A stretch of DNA of 64,000 bases from Bacteroidales bacterium (GTDB taxonomy: Bacteria; Bacteroidota; Bacteroidia; Bacteroidales; UBA932). Position numbers and translations under genes: made by a program. Below the pieces are notes generated by a model. It worked only from the letters and a program-made list of their open reading frames with translations. It did no database searches and was not told where the DNA came from. The DNA lies in NCBI GenBank assembly GCA_017428725.1, contig JAFRQH010000030.1:26959-90958 (forward strand). The letters are read 5' to 3'. Shown here in pieces: positions 7,837 to 16,727 of the stretch. The first letter of the stretch is position 1; the number at the start of each line of letters is the position of its first letter.

Positions 7837-9336
7837 ATGCTACGTAAAATCCGAATCGCCCTGGCAGCGGTCTTCTTCGTGGGGATCACGCTGCTCTTCG
7901 TGGGCATCGGCCACGACTGGTGGGGTTGGATGGCCAAGCTCCAGTTCCTCCCCTCGGCCCTGACCCTGAATTTCGCCGTGATCGCAGGCATCCTGCTGCT
8001 CACGTTCGTCTTCGGCCGCATCTATTGTTCCGTCATCTGTCCGATGGGCGTCTTCCAGGACGTGGTCCTGTGGATTCGCCGCGCCGGTGGCAAGTGGATG
8101 CAGAATGCCCAGACCCGCCGCCTCAAGAAACTCAAGGAGAGCGGCGCCACCGGGAAGCCCAAGGTGAAGCAGTATCTCAAGCGCTTCGACTATGTCAAGG
8201 AGCACAAGTGGGTACGCTACCCGGTCCTGGTCCTCTCCATCGTCTCGATCTTCGTCAGCGGCCAGATGCTGATTGCGCTGATCGCGCCGTACAGCGCCTA
8301 CGGGCGCATCGTCCGCAGCATCGCGGGCGCCGCTTCCGGTTCCATCGTCCCTGCGCTCCTGGTCACGGGCCTGGTGACGCTCGTCGTGATCTTCTGCTGC
8401 GCCTGGCTGTGGGGACGCGAGTACTGCAACACCATCTGCCCCGTGGGTACGACCCTCAGCCTGGTGAGCCGATTCTCGCTGTTCCGTCCCACCATCGAGC
8501 TGGACAAGTGCATCAACTGCGGCCGCTGCGGCAAGGGCTGCAAGGCCTCCTGCATCGACACCAAGAACCACAAGATCGACTACTCCCGCTGCGTGGTCTG
8601 CTTCGACTGCCTGGACAACTGTACGGAGAACGCCCTCAAGTACCGCTTCGTGGGGCTTAAATCGGCTAAAATCGAAGCCGCGCCTGCGGCTCCTGCATCA
8701 TCCGGACAGAAGGGCGACGGCGGTCGCCGCGCCTTCCTTGCCACGACCGTGCTCGCCGGGACGGCCCTCGCCGCCAAGGCGCAGGACCATATGCAGGGCG
8801 GGCTGGCCGAGGTCATCGACAAGCAGAACCCCGAGCGCGGCGAGCGCCTGGTGCCGTTCGGCGCCGGGAGCGTGAAGTCGTTCTACGACCACTGCACCGC
8901 CTGCCAGCTCTGCGTGAGCGCCTGCCCCAACGGCGTGCTGCGCCCCTCCACCGACTTCGCCCACTTCATGCAGCCGCAGATGGGCTACGACAAAGGCTAC
9001 TGCCGCCCGGAGTGCAACGCCTGCAGCCAGGTCTGCCCGGCGGGCGCCATCCGCCCCGTCGCCCCCGGCGAGAAGCAGACGATCCAGATCGGCATTGCGC
9101 ACGTCAACCTCGAGCACTGCATCGCCGCCAAGGGACAGGACAGCTGCGGCAACTGCTCGTACCACTGTCCGTCCGGTGCCATCCGGATGGTCAAGAGCGA
9201 GGTCTCCCAGTTCCAGATCCCGACCGTCACCGAGAACCAGTGCATCGGCTGCGGCGCCTGCGAGAACCTCTGCCCGTCCCGTCCGGTCAGCGCCATCACC
9301 GTGCGCGGCATCCCCGTTCACCACACCAACGCATAG
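7837..9336 (+). CDS. NapH/NapG-like membrane polyferredoxin (4Fe-4S protein)
   Basis: 499 residues from ATG 7837; the longer frame from TTG 7750 lies across the promoter. The N-terminal half resembles NapH: about four transmembrane helices, two CxxxCP motifs (CSVICPMG, CNTICPVG), then two 4Fe-4S ferredoxin clusters (CINCGRCGKGC, CVVCFDCLDNC). The C-terminal half begins with a twin-arginine-like stretch GGRRAFLATTVLAG and holds four more Cys clusters (CTACQLCVSAC, CNACSQVC, CGNCSYHC, CIGCGACENLC), resembling NapG. It is therefore a membrane electron-transfer protein built as a NapH-NapG fusion. The redox partner is probably the ferredoxin-containing aldo/keto reductase encoded 4 bases downstream; no nitrate reductase gene is present. 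Confidence 0.85.
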   Translation: MLRKIRIALAAVFFVGITLLFVGIGHDWWGWMAKLQFLPSALTLNFAVIAGILLLTFVFGRIYCSVICPMGVFQDVVLWIRRAGGKWMQNAQTRRLKKLKESGATGKPKVKQYLKRFDYVKEHKWVRYPVLVLSIVSIFVSGQMLIALIAPYSAYGRIVRSIAGAASGSIVPALLVTGLVTLVVIFCCAWLWGREYCNTICPVGTTLSLVSRFSLFRPTIELDKCINCGRCGKGCKASCIDTKNHKIDYSRCVVCFDCLDNCTENALKYRFVGLKSAKIEAAPAAPASSGQKGDGGRRAFLATTVLAGTALAAKAQDHMQGGLAEVIDKQNPERGERLVPFGAGSVKSFYDHCTACQLCVSACPNGVLRPSTDFAHFMQPQMGYDKGYCRPECNACSQVCPAGAIRPVAPGEKQTIQIGIAHVNLEHCIAAKGQDSCGNCSYHCPSGAIRMVKSEVSQFQIPTVTENQCIGCGACENLCPSRPVSAITVRGIPVHHTNA

Positions 9337-9340
9337 CCCT

Positions 9341-10681
9341 ATGGACAGAAGAAAATTTTTGAAATCTGCAGGTGTGGGCGCCGCTGCGCTCGGTGTTGCC
9401 GCCTGCGCCCCCGGAGCGGCCGAAAAAGTGGCTGCCTCCACCTTCGAAGGCAACAAGGAGCTCGAAGGTTCGATGCTCCAGAACTATCCCGGCATCGGCA
9501 CGCTCGGCTACGGCTGCATGCGCTGGCCGCAGAAGCGCGGCGAGGACGGCCGCAACCACATCGACCAGGACGAGGTCAACCGCATGGTGGACTTCGCGCT
9601 GGCCCACGGCGTCAACTATTTCGACACCTCCCCCGTGTATCTGGGGGGCGACAGCGAGCGCGCCACCGCGGAGGCGCTCAACCGCCATCCGCGCGAGAGC
9701 TGGAAGATTGCGACCAAGCTGTCCATCTTCAACCCCACCCCCTTCGAGAAATGCCTGGAGATGTACAAGCGTTCGTTCGAGATCTTCAAGACGGACTACA
9801 TCGACTATTACCTGCTGCACTCCATCAGCAGCGGGGACGACTTCAAGTCCCGCTTCGAGGACAGCGGCATCGTGGACTATCTCGTCAAGGAGCGTGAAGC
9901 CGGCCATATCAAGCATTTCGGCTTCTCCTTCCACGGACACCAGGAGGGTTTCGACCAGATGATGGCCCTGCACGACAAGTACCACTGGGACTTCGTGCAG
10001 ATCCAGATGAACTATGTCGACTGGGAGCACCCGTCAGGACGCAACACCCGCGCCGATTATCTCTATCAGGAGCTCGACAAGCGCGAGATTCCCATCGTGA
10101 TCATGGAGCCGCTGCGCGGCGGCGCCCTCGCCAACATCCCCGCCGACCTCGTGGACCGGCTCAAGGAACGGGAGCCCCAGCGCTCCGTGGCCTCCTGGGC
10201 TTTCCGCTATGTGGGCAGCTTCCCGCGCGTGATGTGCGCCCTGAGCGGCATGACCTATATGGAGCACCTGCAGGACAACCTGGAGAGTTTCCTGGACTTC
10301 CAGCCGCTCAACGACGATGAGAAGCAGTTCCTCTGGGACATCGCCGACCGGATGACGGACTATCCGCTGGTGCCCTGCACGGCCTGCCAGTACTGTATGC
10401 CCTGCCCCTACGGCATCAACATCCCGGGCATCTTCAAGTTCTACAACGACAACGTCACCGCAGGCACCTACGTGCAGAGCAAGGAGCAGAAGGACTATGC
10501 CCGGGCGCGCCGCCGCTACCTGCTGGCCTACGACAAGGCCATCCCGACGGTCCGCCAGGCCGACCACTGCATCGCCTGCCGCAAGTGTGAGAAGGAGTGT
10601 CCGCAGAACATCCGGATCCCGAACCAGCTGCGCCGCATCGACGCTTACATCGAGAGCCTCAAGCGCGAGACGATCGAATAA
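9341..10681 (+). CDS. Aldo/keto reductase with C-terminal 4Fe-4S domain and Tat-like/lipoprotein signal
   Basis: 446 residues from ATG 9341. The N-terminus MDRRKFLKSAGVGAAALGVA has the RRxFLK twin-arginine motif and is followed by a Cys in a lipobox-like context (GVAAC), so export as a folded, possibly lipid-anchored protein is predicted. The central aldo/keto reductase barrel shows YFDTSPVYLGGDSE (catalytic Asp and Tyr region) and the DYIDYYLLHS strand. The C-terminus carries two Cys clusters, CTACQYCMPCPYG and CIACRKCEKECP, as in ferredoxin-type reductases. Directly after the polyferredoxin gene, suggesting electrons pass between the two. Substrate unknown. Confidence 0.88.
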   Translation: MDRRKFLKSAGVGAAALGVAACAPGAAEKVAASTFEGNKELEGSMLQNYPGIGTLGYGCMRWPQKRGEDGRNHIDQDEVNRMVDFALAHGVNYFDTSPVYLGGDSERATAEALNRHPRESWKIATKLSIFNPTPFEKCLEMYKRSFEIFKTDYIDYYLLHSISSGDDFKSRFEDSGIVDYLVKEREAGHIKHFGFSFHGHQEGFDQMMALHDKYHWDFVQIQMNYVDWEHPSGRNTRADYLYQELDKREIPIVIMEPLRGGALANIPADLVDRLKEREPQRSVASWAFRYVGSFPRVMCALSGMTYMEHLQDNLESFLDFQPLNDDEKQFLWDIADRMTDYPLVPCTACQYCMPCPYGINIPGIFKFYNDNVTAGTYVQSKEQKDYARARRRYLLAYDKAIPTVRQADHCIACRKCEKECPQNIRIPNQLRRIDAYIESLKRETIE

Positions 10682-10695
10682 GTATCGGATAAGCG

Positions 10696-10730
10696 GAAGA
10701 AAGCGTGACCCCGGCGGTCACGCTTTCTTC
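10696..10730. terminator. Bidirectional hairpin terminator between the aldo/keto reductase and trmB
   Basis: Perfect 15-base inverted repeat (10696-10710 and 10716-10730) with the 5-base loop CCGGC, flanked by a T-rich run on the right side. The right arm encodes the last lysines and stop of trmB, so the terminator is shared by the convergent units and partly coding. Confidence 0.8.
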
Positions 10731-11533
10731 ATTTTCTGGCGGCGGGTCTCGGCGGAGTCGTGGCCGAAGAGCAGGCGCGGCCCCTCGACGGAGCGCCAGT
10801 AGTCCGTGTCGAAGGCTCCGGCCCCGACCGGACTCGCGTACGGCCCGTCGTGGTCGATCACGAACGAGAGGTACGTGATCGGATAGCCCTGCTCCAGGAA
10901 CAGACGCTCATAGAAGGTCTGCACCTCCCGCACCACCGGCTGCACTTCCGCGGAGGTGCCGTAGAGGTCCGTGGTGCAGGCGAGGATGCGCAGGCCGTTG
11001 ACCTCGCAGAGGGCGCGTGTGTACTCGTGCAGGAAGCGGGAGTCGGTCTTGAGGTGGACGATGCCGCCGGGCTTCATGAAGCTGCGGTAGCGCTCCAGGA
11101 AGAGCGGCGAAGACAGGCGGGAGTTCTCGCTGCGGAACTGCGGGTCGGAGAAGGTCAGCCAGATCTCGGAGACCTCGCCGGGGGCGAAGAATGCCGTGAT
11201 GAACTCCACGCGCGTCCGCAGGAAGGCGACGTTGGGCAGCGCGTGCTCCGTGGCGTACTTCGCGCCCTTCCACAGGCGCGCCCCCTTGATGTCAACCCCG
11301 ATGTAGTTCCGCTCCGGATCCCGCTCCGCCAGTGCAATGGTATACTCGCCCTTCCCGCATCCCAGCTCCAGCACGATATCCCTGGAGGCGGAAAAGAAGT
11401 CCGACCAGTGGCCTTTGACGGCGTGGTCGCGGAGGTGGAAGTAGCCGTCGGCGAGGAGCTCCTGCGCAGAAGGCTGGAGCAGGCAGGAGAACGTCTCGTT
11501 CTCCGCGAATTTCCGGAGTTTATCGTGTCCCAT
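10718..11533 (-). CDS. trmB: tRNA (guanine-N7-)-methyltransferase
   Basis: 271 residues from ATG 11533 (MGHDKLRKFAENETF); the upstream in-frame codons lie inside gldH. Methylates G46 of tRNA using S-adenosylmethionine. The SAM-binding loop is VLELGCGKGEYTIAL, followed by NYIGVDIKGARLWKGA and the substrate region LTFSDPQFRSENSRL, where most homologues have a PDP motif; here the first proline is Ser. It overlaps gldH by 14 bases and is the last gene of the eight-gene leftward unit. Confidence 0.9.
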   Translation of the reverse strand: MGHDKLRKFAENETFSCLLQPSAQELLADGYFHLRDHAVKGHWSDFFSASRDIVLELGCGKGEYTIALAERDPERNYIGVDIKGARLWKGAKYATEHALPNVAFLRTRVEFITAFFAPGEVSEIWLTFSDPQFRSENSRLSSPLFLERYRSFMKPGGIVHLKTDSRFLHEYTRALCEVNGLRILACTTDLYGTSAEVQPVVREVQTFYERLFLEQGYPITYLSFVIDHDGPYASPVGAGAFDTDYWRSVEGPRLLFGHDSAETRRQKMKKA

Positions 11534-11954
11534 CGTGTCTCTTGCAAACAACCCCGAGCCCGGGGAAATCCTCATCCACCCCCACCGGACGCACGCTCAG
11601 CTGCCACTCCCCCGCCTCGGCCGGGACCATCCCGCTGCGGTACAGCTCCCGGGTGCCGCCGGTCTCCACGCGACGCATGTAGACCGTCTCCGAGAAGCCG
11701 TTGCCCGAAGGGGCCAGCCACTGCACGTTGAGCTGGAGGTTCTCCAACGGATGTTTGGACGCCCGGCTGTAGAACCAGAAATCATAGGCCGCCGTCGTGT
11801 CCGTGAGCGGGAGCGGGTAGACATATACACCGTCGCGGGCGGCATCCCGACGGACGAAAAGTTCGAAGCCGTCCGGCTCCGAACACCCCGCCAGCGCCCA
11901 CCCGCAGGAGAGCGCCACCAGCAAGGCCAGCACACGGAAAGCCCGGCGCGCCAT
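11520..11954 (-). CDS. gldH: Gliding-motility/secretion-associated lipoprotein GldH
   Basis: 144 residues from ATG 11954. A signal peptide with lipobox (ALAGC, Cys24) is followed by about 120 residues with the GldH pattern, including YPLPLTDTTAAYDFWFYSR and SETVYMRRVETGG. GldH is needed for gliding in Flavobacterium, but Bacteroidales keep it without gliding, so its role here is unclear. The neighbours RicT and HolB are its usual partners in Bacteroidales, which supports the call. The gene starts 2 bases after the ricT stop codon. Confidence 0.82.
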   Translation of the reverse strand: MARRAFRVLALLVALSCGWALAGCSEPDGFELFVRRDAARDGVYVYPLPLTDTTAAYDFWFYSRASKHPLENLQLNVQWLAPSGNGFSETVYMRRVETGGTRELYRSGMVPAEAGEWQLSVRPVGVDEDFPGLGVVCKRHDGTR

Positions 11955-11956
11955 CG

Positions 11957-13249
11957 TTATTCGGAAGAAGGTTTCTGCGGCTTGGGCGGCCGCGGAGCGC
12001 CCTGGGCGCCACCCTGGCGGCCACGGCCCCGGCCGCGCCCCTGGCCCTGGCCACGCTGCTGCGCCGCCTGGGCAGGCTGGCCGCCCTGCGCGGGCGCGCC
12101 TTCCTTGGCGCCGCGGCCCTTGCCACTGCGGCCCTTGCCGCGCGAGCGCTTGCGCTTGGGCGCATCGAAACGGCTGATGCTGTCGTCGCCCACCGCCGTC
12201 ACGAATTCCGGCATGTACGGCTCGGGCTCCGTGCGCAGCGACTCCGGCTTCTCGCCGGCGCGGTTCATCTCGATGATGTCCCACACCTCGGCGGCGTCCA
12301 GTGGATAGAGGTCCGCGTCGGAGGTCTTGTCATACGAGAAATACATCACCTCGCGCAGGATGTCCGTCTTGCGCAGGTAGGCCGGACCGTCCTCGAATTC
12401 GAGCGGCTCCGTGACCTTGGGGATGCGGGACTGCGCGTCGAGGTAGTTGGCCACCTCATAGTTGAGGCAGCACTTGAGCTTGCCGCACTGCCCGGCAAGC
12501 TTCTGGGGATTGAGCGAAAGGTCCTGGCAGCGCGCGGCGGCCGTGGAGATACTCTGGAACGAGGAGATGTAGTTGGCACAGCACAGCTCGCGGCCGCAGA
12601 TGCCCAATCCGCCGATCAGGCCGGCCTCCTGCCGGGCGCCGATCTGCTTCATCTCGATGCGGATGCGGAACTCCTCGGCGAAGACCTTGATCAGCTGGCG
12701 AAAGTCCACGCGCCCGTCGGCGATGTAGTAGAAGATGGCCTTGGAGCCGTCTCCCTGGAACTCCACGTCCCCGATTTTCATCTCCAGGCCCATCTCCGCC
12801 GCAATCCGGCGGGCCTTGATCATCGTGTCCTGCTCGCGGGCGATGGCCTCCTGCCACTTCTCGATGTCGCTCTGGCGGGCCTTGCGGTAAATCTTGCGGA
12901 ACTGCGCCGTCTCGGGGTCGATCCCGCGGCTGCGCATCTGGCGCCCGACGATCGGACCCTCCAGGGTCACGATCCCGAGGTCCTGGCCGGTCACGGCCTC
13001 CACCACCACCAGGTCTCCCAGGCGGACATTCTGCGGGGAATCGTTGATATAGAATCCCTTGCGGGTATTCTTGAAGCGCACCTCGAACAGGTTGCGGTAG
13101 GTACCGTCAGCGGCATCCTTGAGCCAGTTGTAATCCCCGAGCTTGCAGCAGCCGGCCCGGTAGGTGCAGCGGGTCTCGCCCGTCTGCTCCTCGTGCGTGA
13201 CCACGCAGCCGCGGGAACAATCGTATTGGATGGTTTCGTTCGTCGTCAT
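11957..13249 (-). CDS. PSP1/RicT family protein with RG-rich C-terminal tail
   Basis: 430 residues from ATG 13249; the longer frame extends into holB in the wrong frame. The core shows the PSP1 domain with conserved cysteines (GLGICGRELCCANYISS and GQCGKLKCCLNYE). In Bacillus the homologue (YaaT/RicT) forms an iron-sulfur complex that affects RNA processing; the role in Bacteroidota is not established. The last 65 or so residues are a low-complexity basic tail rich in Arg, Gly, Gln and Pro (for example RGKGRSGKGRGAKE and QGRGRGRGRQGG), like RNA-binding RGG segments. It overlaps holB by 4 bases (ATGA). Confidence 0.88.
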   Translation of the reverse strand: MTTNETIQYDCSRGCVVTHEEQTGETRCTYRAGCCKLGDYNWLKDAADGTYRNLFEVRFKNTRKGFYINDSPQNVRLGDLVVVEAVTGQDLGIVTLEGPIVGRQMRSRGIDPETAQFRKIYRKARQSDIEKWQEAIAREQDTMIKARRIAAEMGLEMKIGDVEFQGDGSKAIFYYIADGRVDFRQLIKVFAEEFRIRIEMKQIGARQEAGLIGGLGICGRELCCANYISSFQSISTAAARCQDLSLNPQKLAGQCGKLKCCLNYEVANYLDAQSRIPKVTEPLEFEDGPAYLRKTDILREVMYFSYDKTSDADLYPLDAAEVWDIIEMNRAGEKPESLRTEPEPYMPEFVTAVGDDSISRFDAPKRKRSRGKGRSGKGRGAKEGAPAQGGQPAQAAQQRGQGQGRGRGRGRQGGAQGAPRPPKPQKPSSE

Positions 13250-14229
13250 ATCAATAAAAACAAGCGGTCGGCCATATCGGCGAAGAGGATCTTCAGGTTG
13301 ACATTGCGGCCGATCAGGGTCTGTGTCCGATCCAGCACCCCGAGGGCCTGGCGCGGGAAGGTCTTGCGGCAGCCGGCGGCCCAGCGGCGGGCCTGGGGGC
13401 TGATCTGCCCGGCGCCCTCGATCCCCTGCTGGCAGAGGAACATCTGGCGGAACCGGTCTGCGGCAAAGATACAAAAAGCTTTGGCATTTTCGCGCGACGG
13501 CAGGGCGGCAATCTGCTCAGAGACTTCCAGCGCCCGCAGCAGGTCCTTGTCCAGCAGGGCGCTCATCAGGTCGTCGAGCAGGCCGGAGTCAGCGAACTCC
13601 GCTTCGGCCGCCGCGCCGGCGGGACGGATGCGGATGCGCTGGCAGCGGGAGGAGATGGTCGGAAGCACCTTGTCGGGCTGGTGCGTGATCAGCACGAACT
13701 GCGTCTGGGGCGGCGGTTCCTCGATCATCTTGAGCAGGCGGTTCGCCGCCTCGGCGTTCAGCCGTTCCGGCAGGTAGATCACCACGGCCCGGTATCCGCC
13801 CTCCAGGGCGCTCAGGGAAAGCTTCTCCAGGAGCCGGCGGGACTCCGCCACGGCGATCAGGGAATTCTTGCCCTCGATGCCCAACGCATCGGCCAGTTCG
13901 GCCTCGCGGAACGACGGGTTCGCGGCCACCAGGCGCCGCAGGGGCTCCATATACTGCTCGGACAAGGCGTTCGCCGCCGTGGGGAAGACGAAATGGACGT
14001 CCGGGTGGATGAGCTTGGAAATCTTGCCGCAGGAAGGGCAGCGCCCGCAGGAGTCCCCGCCGCTGCGCTCCCGGCAGAAGAGATACTGCAGGAAGGCCAG
14101 GGTCAGCGGGAAGGCTCCGCCGCCGTCGTCTTCGTGGAAGAGGAGGGCGTGCGGCACCCGGGCGGCGTCCACCATCCCGGCGAGCGCGCGCTTGACCTCG
14201 GTATTGCCCTGCACCTGCGCGAACGTCAT
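13246..14229 (-). CDS. holB: DNA polymerase III delta' subunit
   Basis: 327 residues. Clamp-loader AAA+ fold. The zinc-binding module is visible as CRERSGGDSCGRCPSCGK (four Cys), followed by HPDVHFVFP and the SRC motif within ISSRCQRIRI. The P-loop region (LLFHEDDGGGAFP) is degenerate, as expected for delta', which does not hydrolyse ATP. It overlaps the prenyl synthase and ricT by 4 bases on either side. Confidence 0.9.
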   Translation of the reverse strand: MTFAQVQGNTEVKRALAGMVDAARVPHALLFHEDDGGGAFPLTLAFLQYLFCRERSGGDSCGRCPSCGKISKLIHPDVHFVFPTAANALSEQYMEPLRRLVAANPSFREAELADALGIEGKNSLIAVAESRRLLEKLSLSALEGGYRAVVIYLPERLNAEAANRLLKMIEEPPPQTQFVLITHQPDKVLPTISSRCQRIRIRPAGAAAEAEFADSGLLDDLMSALLDKDLLRALEVSEQIAALPSRENAKAFCIFAADRFRQMFLCQQGIEGAGQISPQARRWAAGCRKTFPRQALGVLDRTQTLIGRNVNLKILFADMADRLFLLI

Positions 14230-15197
14230 ACCTGCCTCCAGATCGTGTAATCCGCGATATCCCGCAAGGCATCCCGGGCGGGAGAATCCCCGAAGGCTTC
14301 AAGGGCCTGCCTGGCCCGGGCGACCCACTGCTCCAGGCGGCTGGCAGCATAGGCGATGCCGTCACGCTCCTCCACGAAGCGGCGGATCTGCCCGCAATAG
14401 TCCGGATGTGCCGGGATCTCCCGCACCATCCGGCGGATCTCCGCCTCCTGCGGGCTGCCCTGCAGCGCACCCAGCAGCGGGAGGGTTATCTTCCGCTCCC
14501 GCAGGTCGGTCCCGACGGGCTTGCCCAACTCGGGCGTGCCCGTATAGTCCAGGATGTCGTCCTTGATCTGGAAGGCCGTGCCGAAGGCGCACGCGAAATC
14601 GCGGGCGGCCTGCCGCAGGGGCTCCGGCGCGTCCACGGACAGGGCCGCCGTCTGCGCCGCGGCGCAGAACAGCGAGGCCGTCTTGCAGTGGATGATGCGC
14701 AGGTAGTCCTCCTCCGTGGTGTCGGCACTCGAGGCTTTCTCGAGCTGGAGCATCTCGCCCTCGGCCAGGTCGGTCAGCGTCCGGGAGAACACTGGGATGG
14801 CCTCCCGGCAGTGCGCCGCGTCCACCACGAGCTCCACGGCCCGCGCCAGCCAGTAATCCCCCACCAGCACGGCGGCCGAGGGGCCCATCAGCGCCGCCAC
14901 GGTGGGCCGGCCGCGGCGCTCGGCGCTCCCGTCGGCCACGTCGTCGTGCAGGAGCGTGGCATTGTGGAGCAGCTCCGTGGCGGCGGCGAAGCGGATGCTG
15001 TCGTCACTGGCGGCCCCGGCGACGGCCCGGGCGAGGAGCAGGGCCATCATCGGCCGGAGCAGCTTGCCGGAATTCGCCAGGATACGGCCGTTCGTCTCCT
15101 CCAGCAGGCCCACGTCGGAGTGCAGGCTGGCGCGGATCAGGGCCAGCGTACGGTCCCAATCCGTCCCGAGGAGCGCCAATATGTCCTGTCTGCTCAC
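14226..15197 (-). CDS. Polyprenyl diphosphate synthase (octaprenyl-type)
   Basis: 323 residues. Long-chain trans-prenyltransferase that extends isoprenoids for menaquinone side chains. The first aspartate-rich motif is LLHDDVADGSAERRG and the second is FQIKDDILDYTG, both intact. The length is typical. It overlaps LOG and holB by 4 bases. Chain length cannot be read from the sequence with confidence. Confidence 0.92.
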   Translation of the reverse strand: MSRQDILALLGTDWDRTLALIRASLHSDVGLLEETNGRILANSGKLLRPMMALLLARAVAGAASDDSIRFAAATELLHNATLLHDDVADGSAERRGRPTVAALMGPSAAVLVGDYWLARAVELVVDAAHCREAIPVFSRTLTDLAEGEMLQLEKASSADTTEEDYLRIIHCKTASLFCAAAQTAALSVDAPEPLRQAARDFACAFGTAFQIKDDILDYTGTPELGKPVGTDLRERKITLPLLGALQGSPQEAEIRRMVREIPAHPDYCGQIRRFVEERDGIAYAASRLEQWVARARQALEAFGDSPARDALRDIADYTIWRQV

Positions 15198-15724
15198 AGA
15201 AGTTCCTTCAATTCATCCACGGACTCCGGGAAGTGGATCAGGGCACGGGACGGCGCGTCCAGCATTCCCCGCTCCACATAGAGGTCCAGTTGTCGTTTGA
15301 GCGGCTCGTAGAAGCCGTCAATGTTGAAAGCGACTACCCGGCCGGGGTAGCGGCCGAGTCTCGCCAGGCAATACGTCTCGGCGATCTCGTCGAGGGTGCC
15401 GATCCCGCCCGGCAGGGCGATGGCCAGCGTGGTCCCCTCACGCATCGCGTCCTTGCGCTCGGACATCCGGTCCGTCCAGACCATCTCCTTCAGTTCCGGA
15501 TGCTCGAAACCCTTCATGAACCGGGGCATCACCCCGATCACGCGGGCCCCGCACCGGAAGGCTTCGTCGCAGACGTGGCCCATCGTGCCACGCCACGACC
15601 CGCCCGAGACGATATCATATCCGGCTAAACAAACTGCGCGGACAATCTGCCGCGCAGCTTCGTTGTAGGCCGGGTCGATGTCGTGACTGGAGGAGCAATA
15701 GATGACTGCCCTTTTGTCCGGCAT
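15194..15724 (-). CDS. LOG-family protein (TIGR00730-type, putative nucleotide 5'-monophosphate phosphoribohydrolase)
   Basis: 176 residues from ATG 15724. The Rossmann-like fold begins VIYCSSS and carries the two signatures of the family: SGGSWRGTMGHVCDEA and LPGGIGTLDEIAE. Known LOG enzymes release ribose 5-phosphate from cytokinin or AMP-type nucleotides; the substrate in Bacteroidota is unknown. It lies 4 bases downstream of the barrel gene and overlaps the prenyl synthase. Confidence 0.85.
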   Translation of the reverse strand: MPDKRAVIYCSSSHDIDPAYNEAARQIVRAVCLAGYDIVSGGSWRGTMGHVCDEAFRCGARVIGVMPRFMKGFEHPELKEMVWTDRMSERKDAMREGTTLAIALPGGIGTLDEIAETYCLARLGRYPGRVVAFNIDGFYEPLKRQLDLYVERGMLDAPSRALIHFPESVDELKELL

Positions 15725-15728
15725 AACG

Positions 15729-16334
15729 CTAGAAGAGGATGGCGACGGAAGCGGCGATGCCGTTGGCATTGCCTTCGGCTTTCTTCTGGGCACCCGCCAG
15801 ATCGGCATTGTAGACCGTACCGAGGTTCCAGAAGTATTTGACGGACAGCTGCACGTGCTTGATCAACTCCACGCCGGCGCCCAGGCTGAAACCGTATTCG
15901 GCCTTGTTCTTGACGTTCTCCCAGGTCTGCTGGGCCGTGGCTTTCTCTCCGACGGTGACCGAGTTCGAGATCGCGTAGCCCACGAACGGTTCGGCCAGTC
16001 CGTAGATCCGGAGGACGTCACCGAAGCCGAAGCCTGCCTGGAACTGAAGCGGCAGCTCGAGATAGCCGGTCTTGTAGTCCAACTCGCCGGCACCGGCCAT
16101 GTCGGCAAGCTTGGCTCCCTTCATGTTGTAGATCAGGGACGGCTGCACGGCGAAGAAGTTGCCGAAACCGAACTTATAGGTGATACCTGCGTGATACTGG
16201 GTGATATTCTGGATCTCACCGATCGCCGTCTTCATATCCGAGGAGGAGGAAGTGATGCCGGCGATGACGCCGAACTGGGCGTGCGCATTCACTGCCAGGA
16301 GCAGGGAAGCCACGATGACTAAGAGTTTCTTCAT
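15729..16334 (-). CDS. Outer-membrane beta-barrel protein (PorT-like)
   Basis: 201 residues. Signal peptide MKKLLVIVASLLLAVNAHAQ is followed by alternating amphipathic strands ending in a C-terminal hydrophobic residue (SVAILF), typical of small PorT-like outer-membrane barrels. No catalytic motif. It sits between trxA (17 bases upstream) and the LOG gene, in the same transcript. Confidence 0.82.
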   Translation of the reverse strand: MKKLLVIVASLLLAVNAHAQFGVIAGITSSSSDMKTAIGEIQNITQYHAGITYKFGFGNFFAVQPSLIYNMKGAKLADMAGAGELDYKTGYLELPLQFQAGFGFGDVLRIYGLAEPFVGYAISNSVTVGEKATAQQTWENVKNKAEYGFSLGAGVELIKHVQLSVKYFWNLGTVYNADLAGAQKKAEGNANGIAASVAILF

Positions 16335-16351
16335 AATATGCTATGGGTTGG

Positions 16352-16666
<315 letters not shown>

Positions 16667-16714
16667 AAGATTGTCTTTTAATTATGCGTGCTGCAAAACG
16701 GTTTGCAGCAACTA

Positions 16715-16722
16715 CAAAGATA
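16715..16722 (-). promoter_or_regulatory. -7 box of the trxA-trmB unit
   Basis: TATCTTTG read leftward, 48 bases before trxA. It lies just beyond the stop codon of the efflux operon. Confidence 0.65.
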
Positions 16723-16727
16723 ATAAA

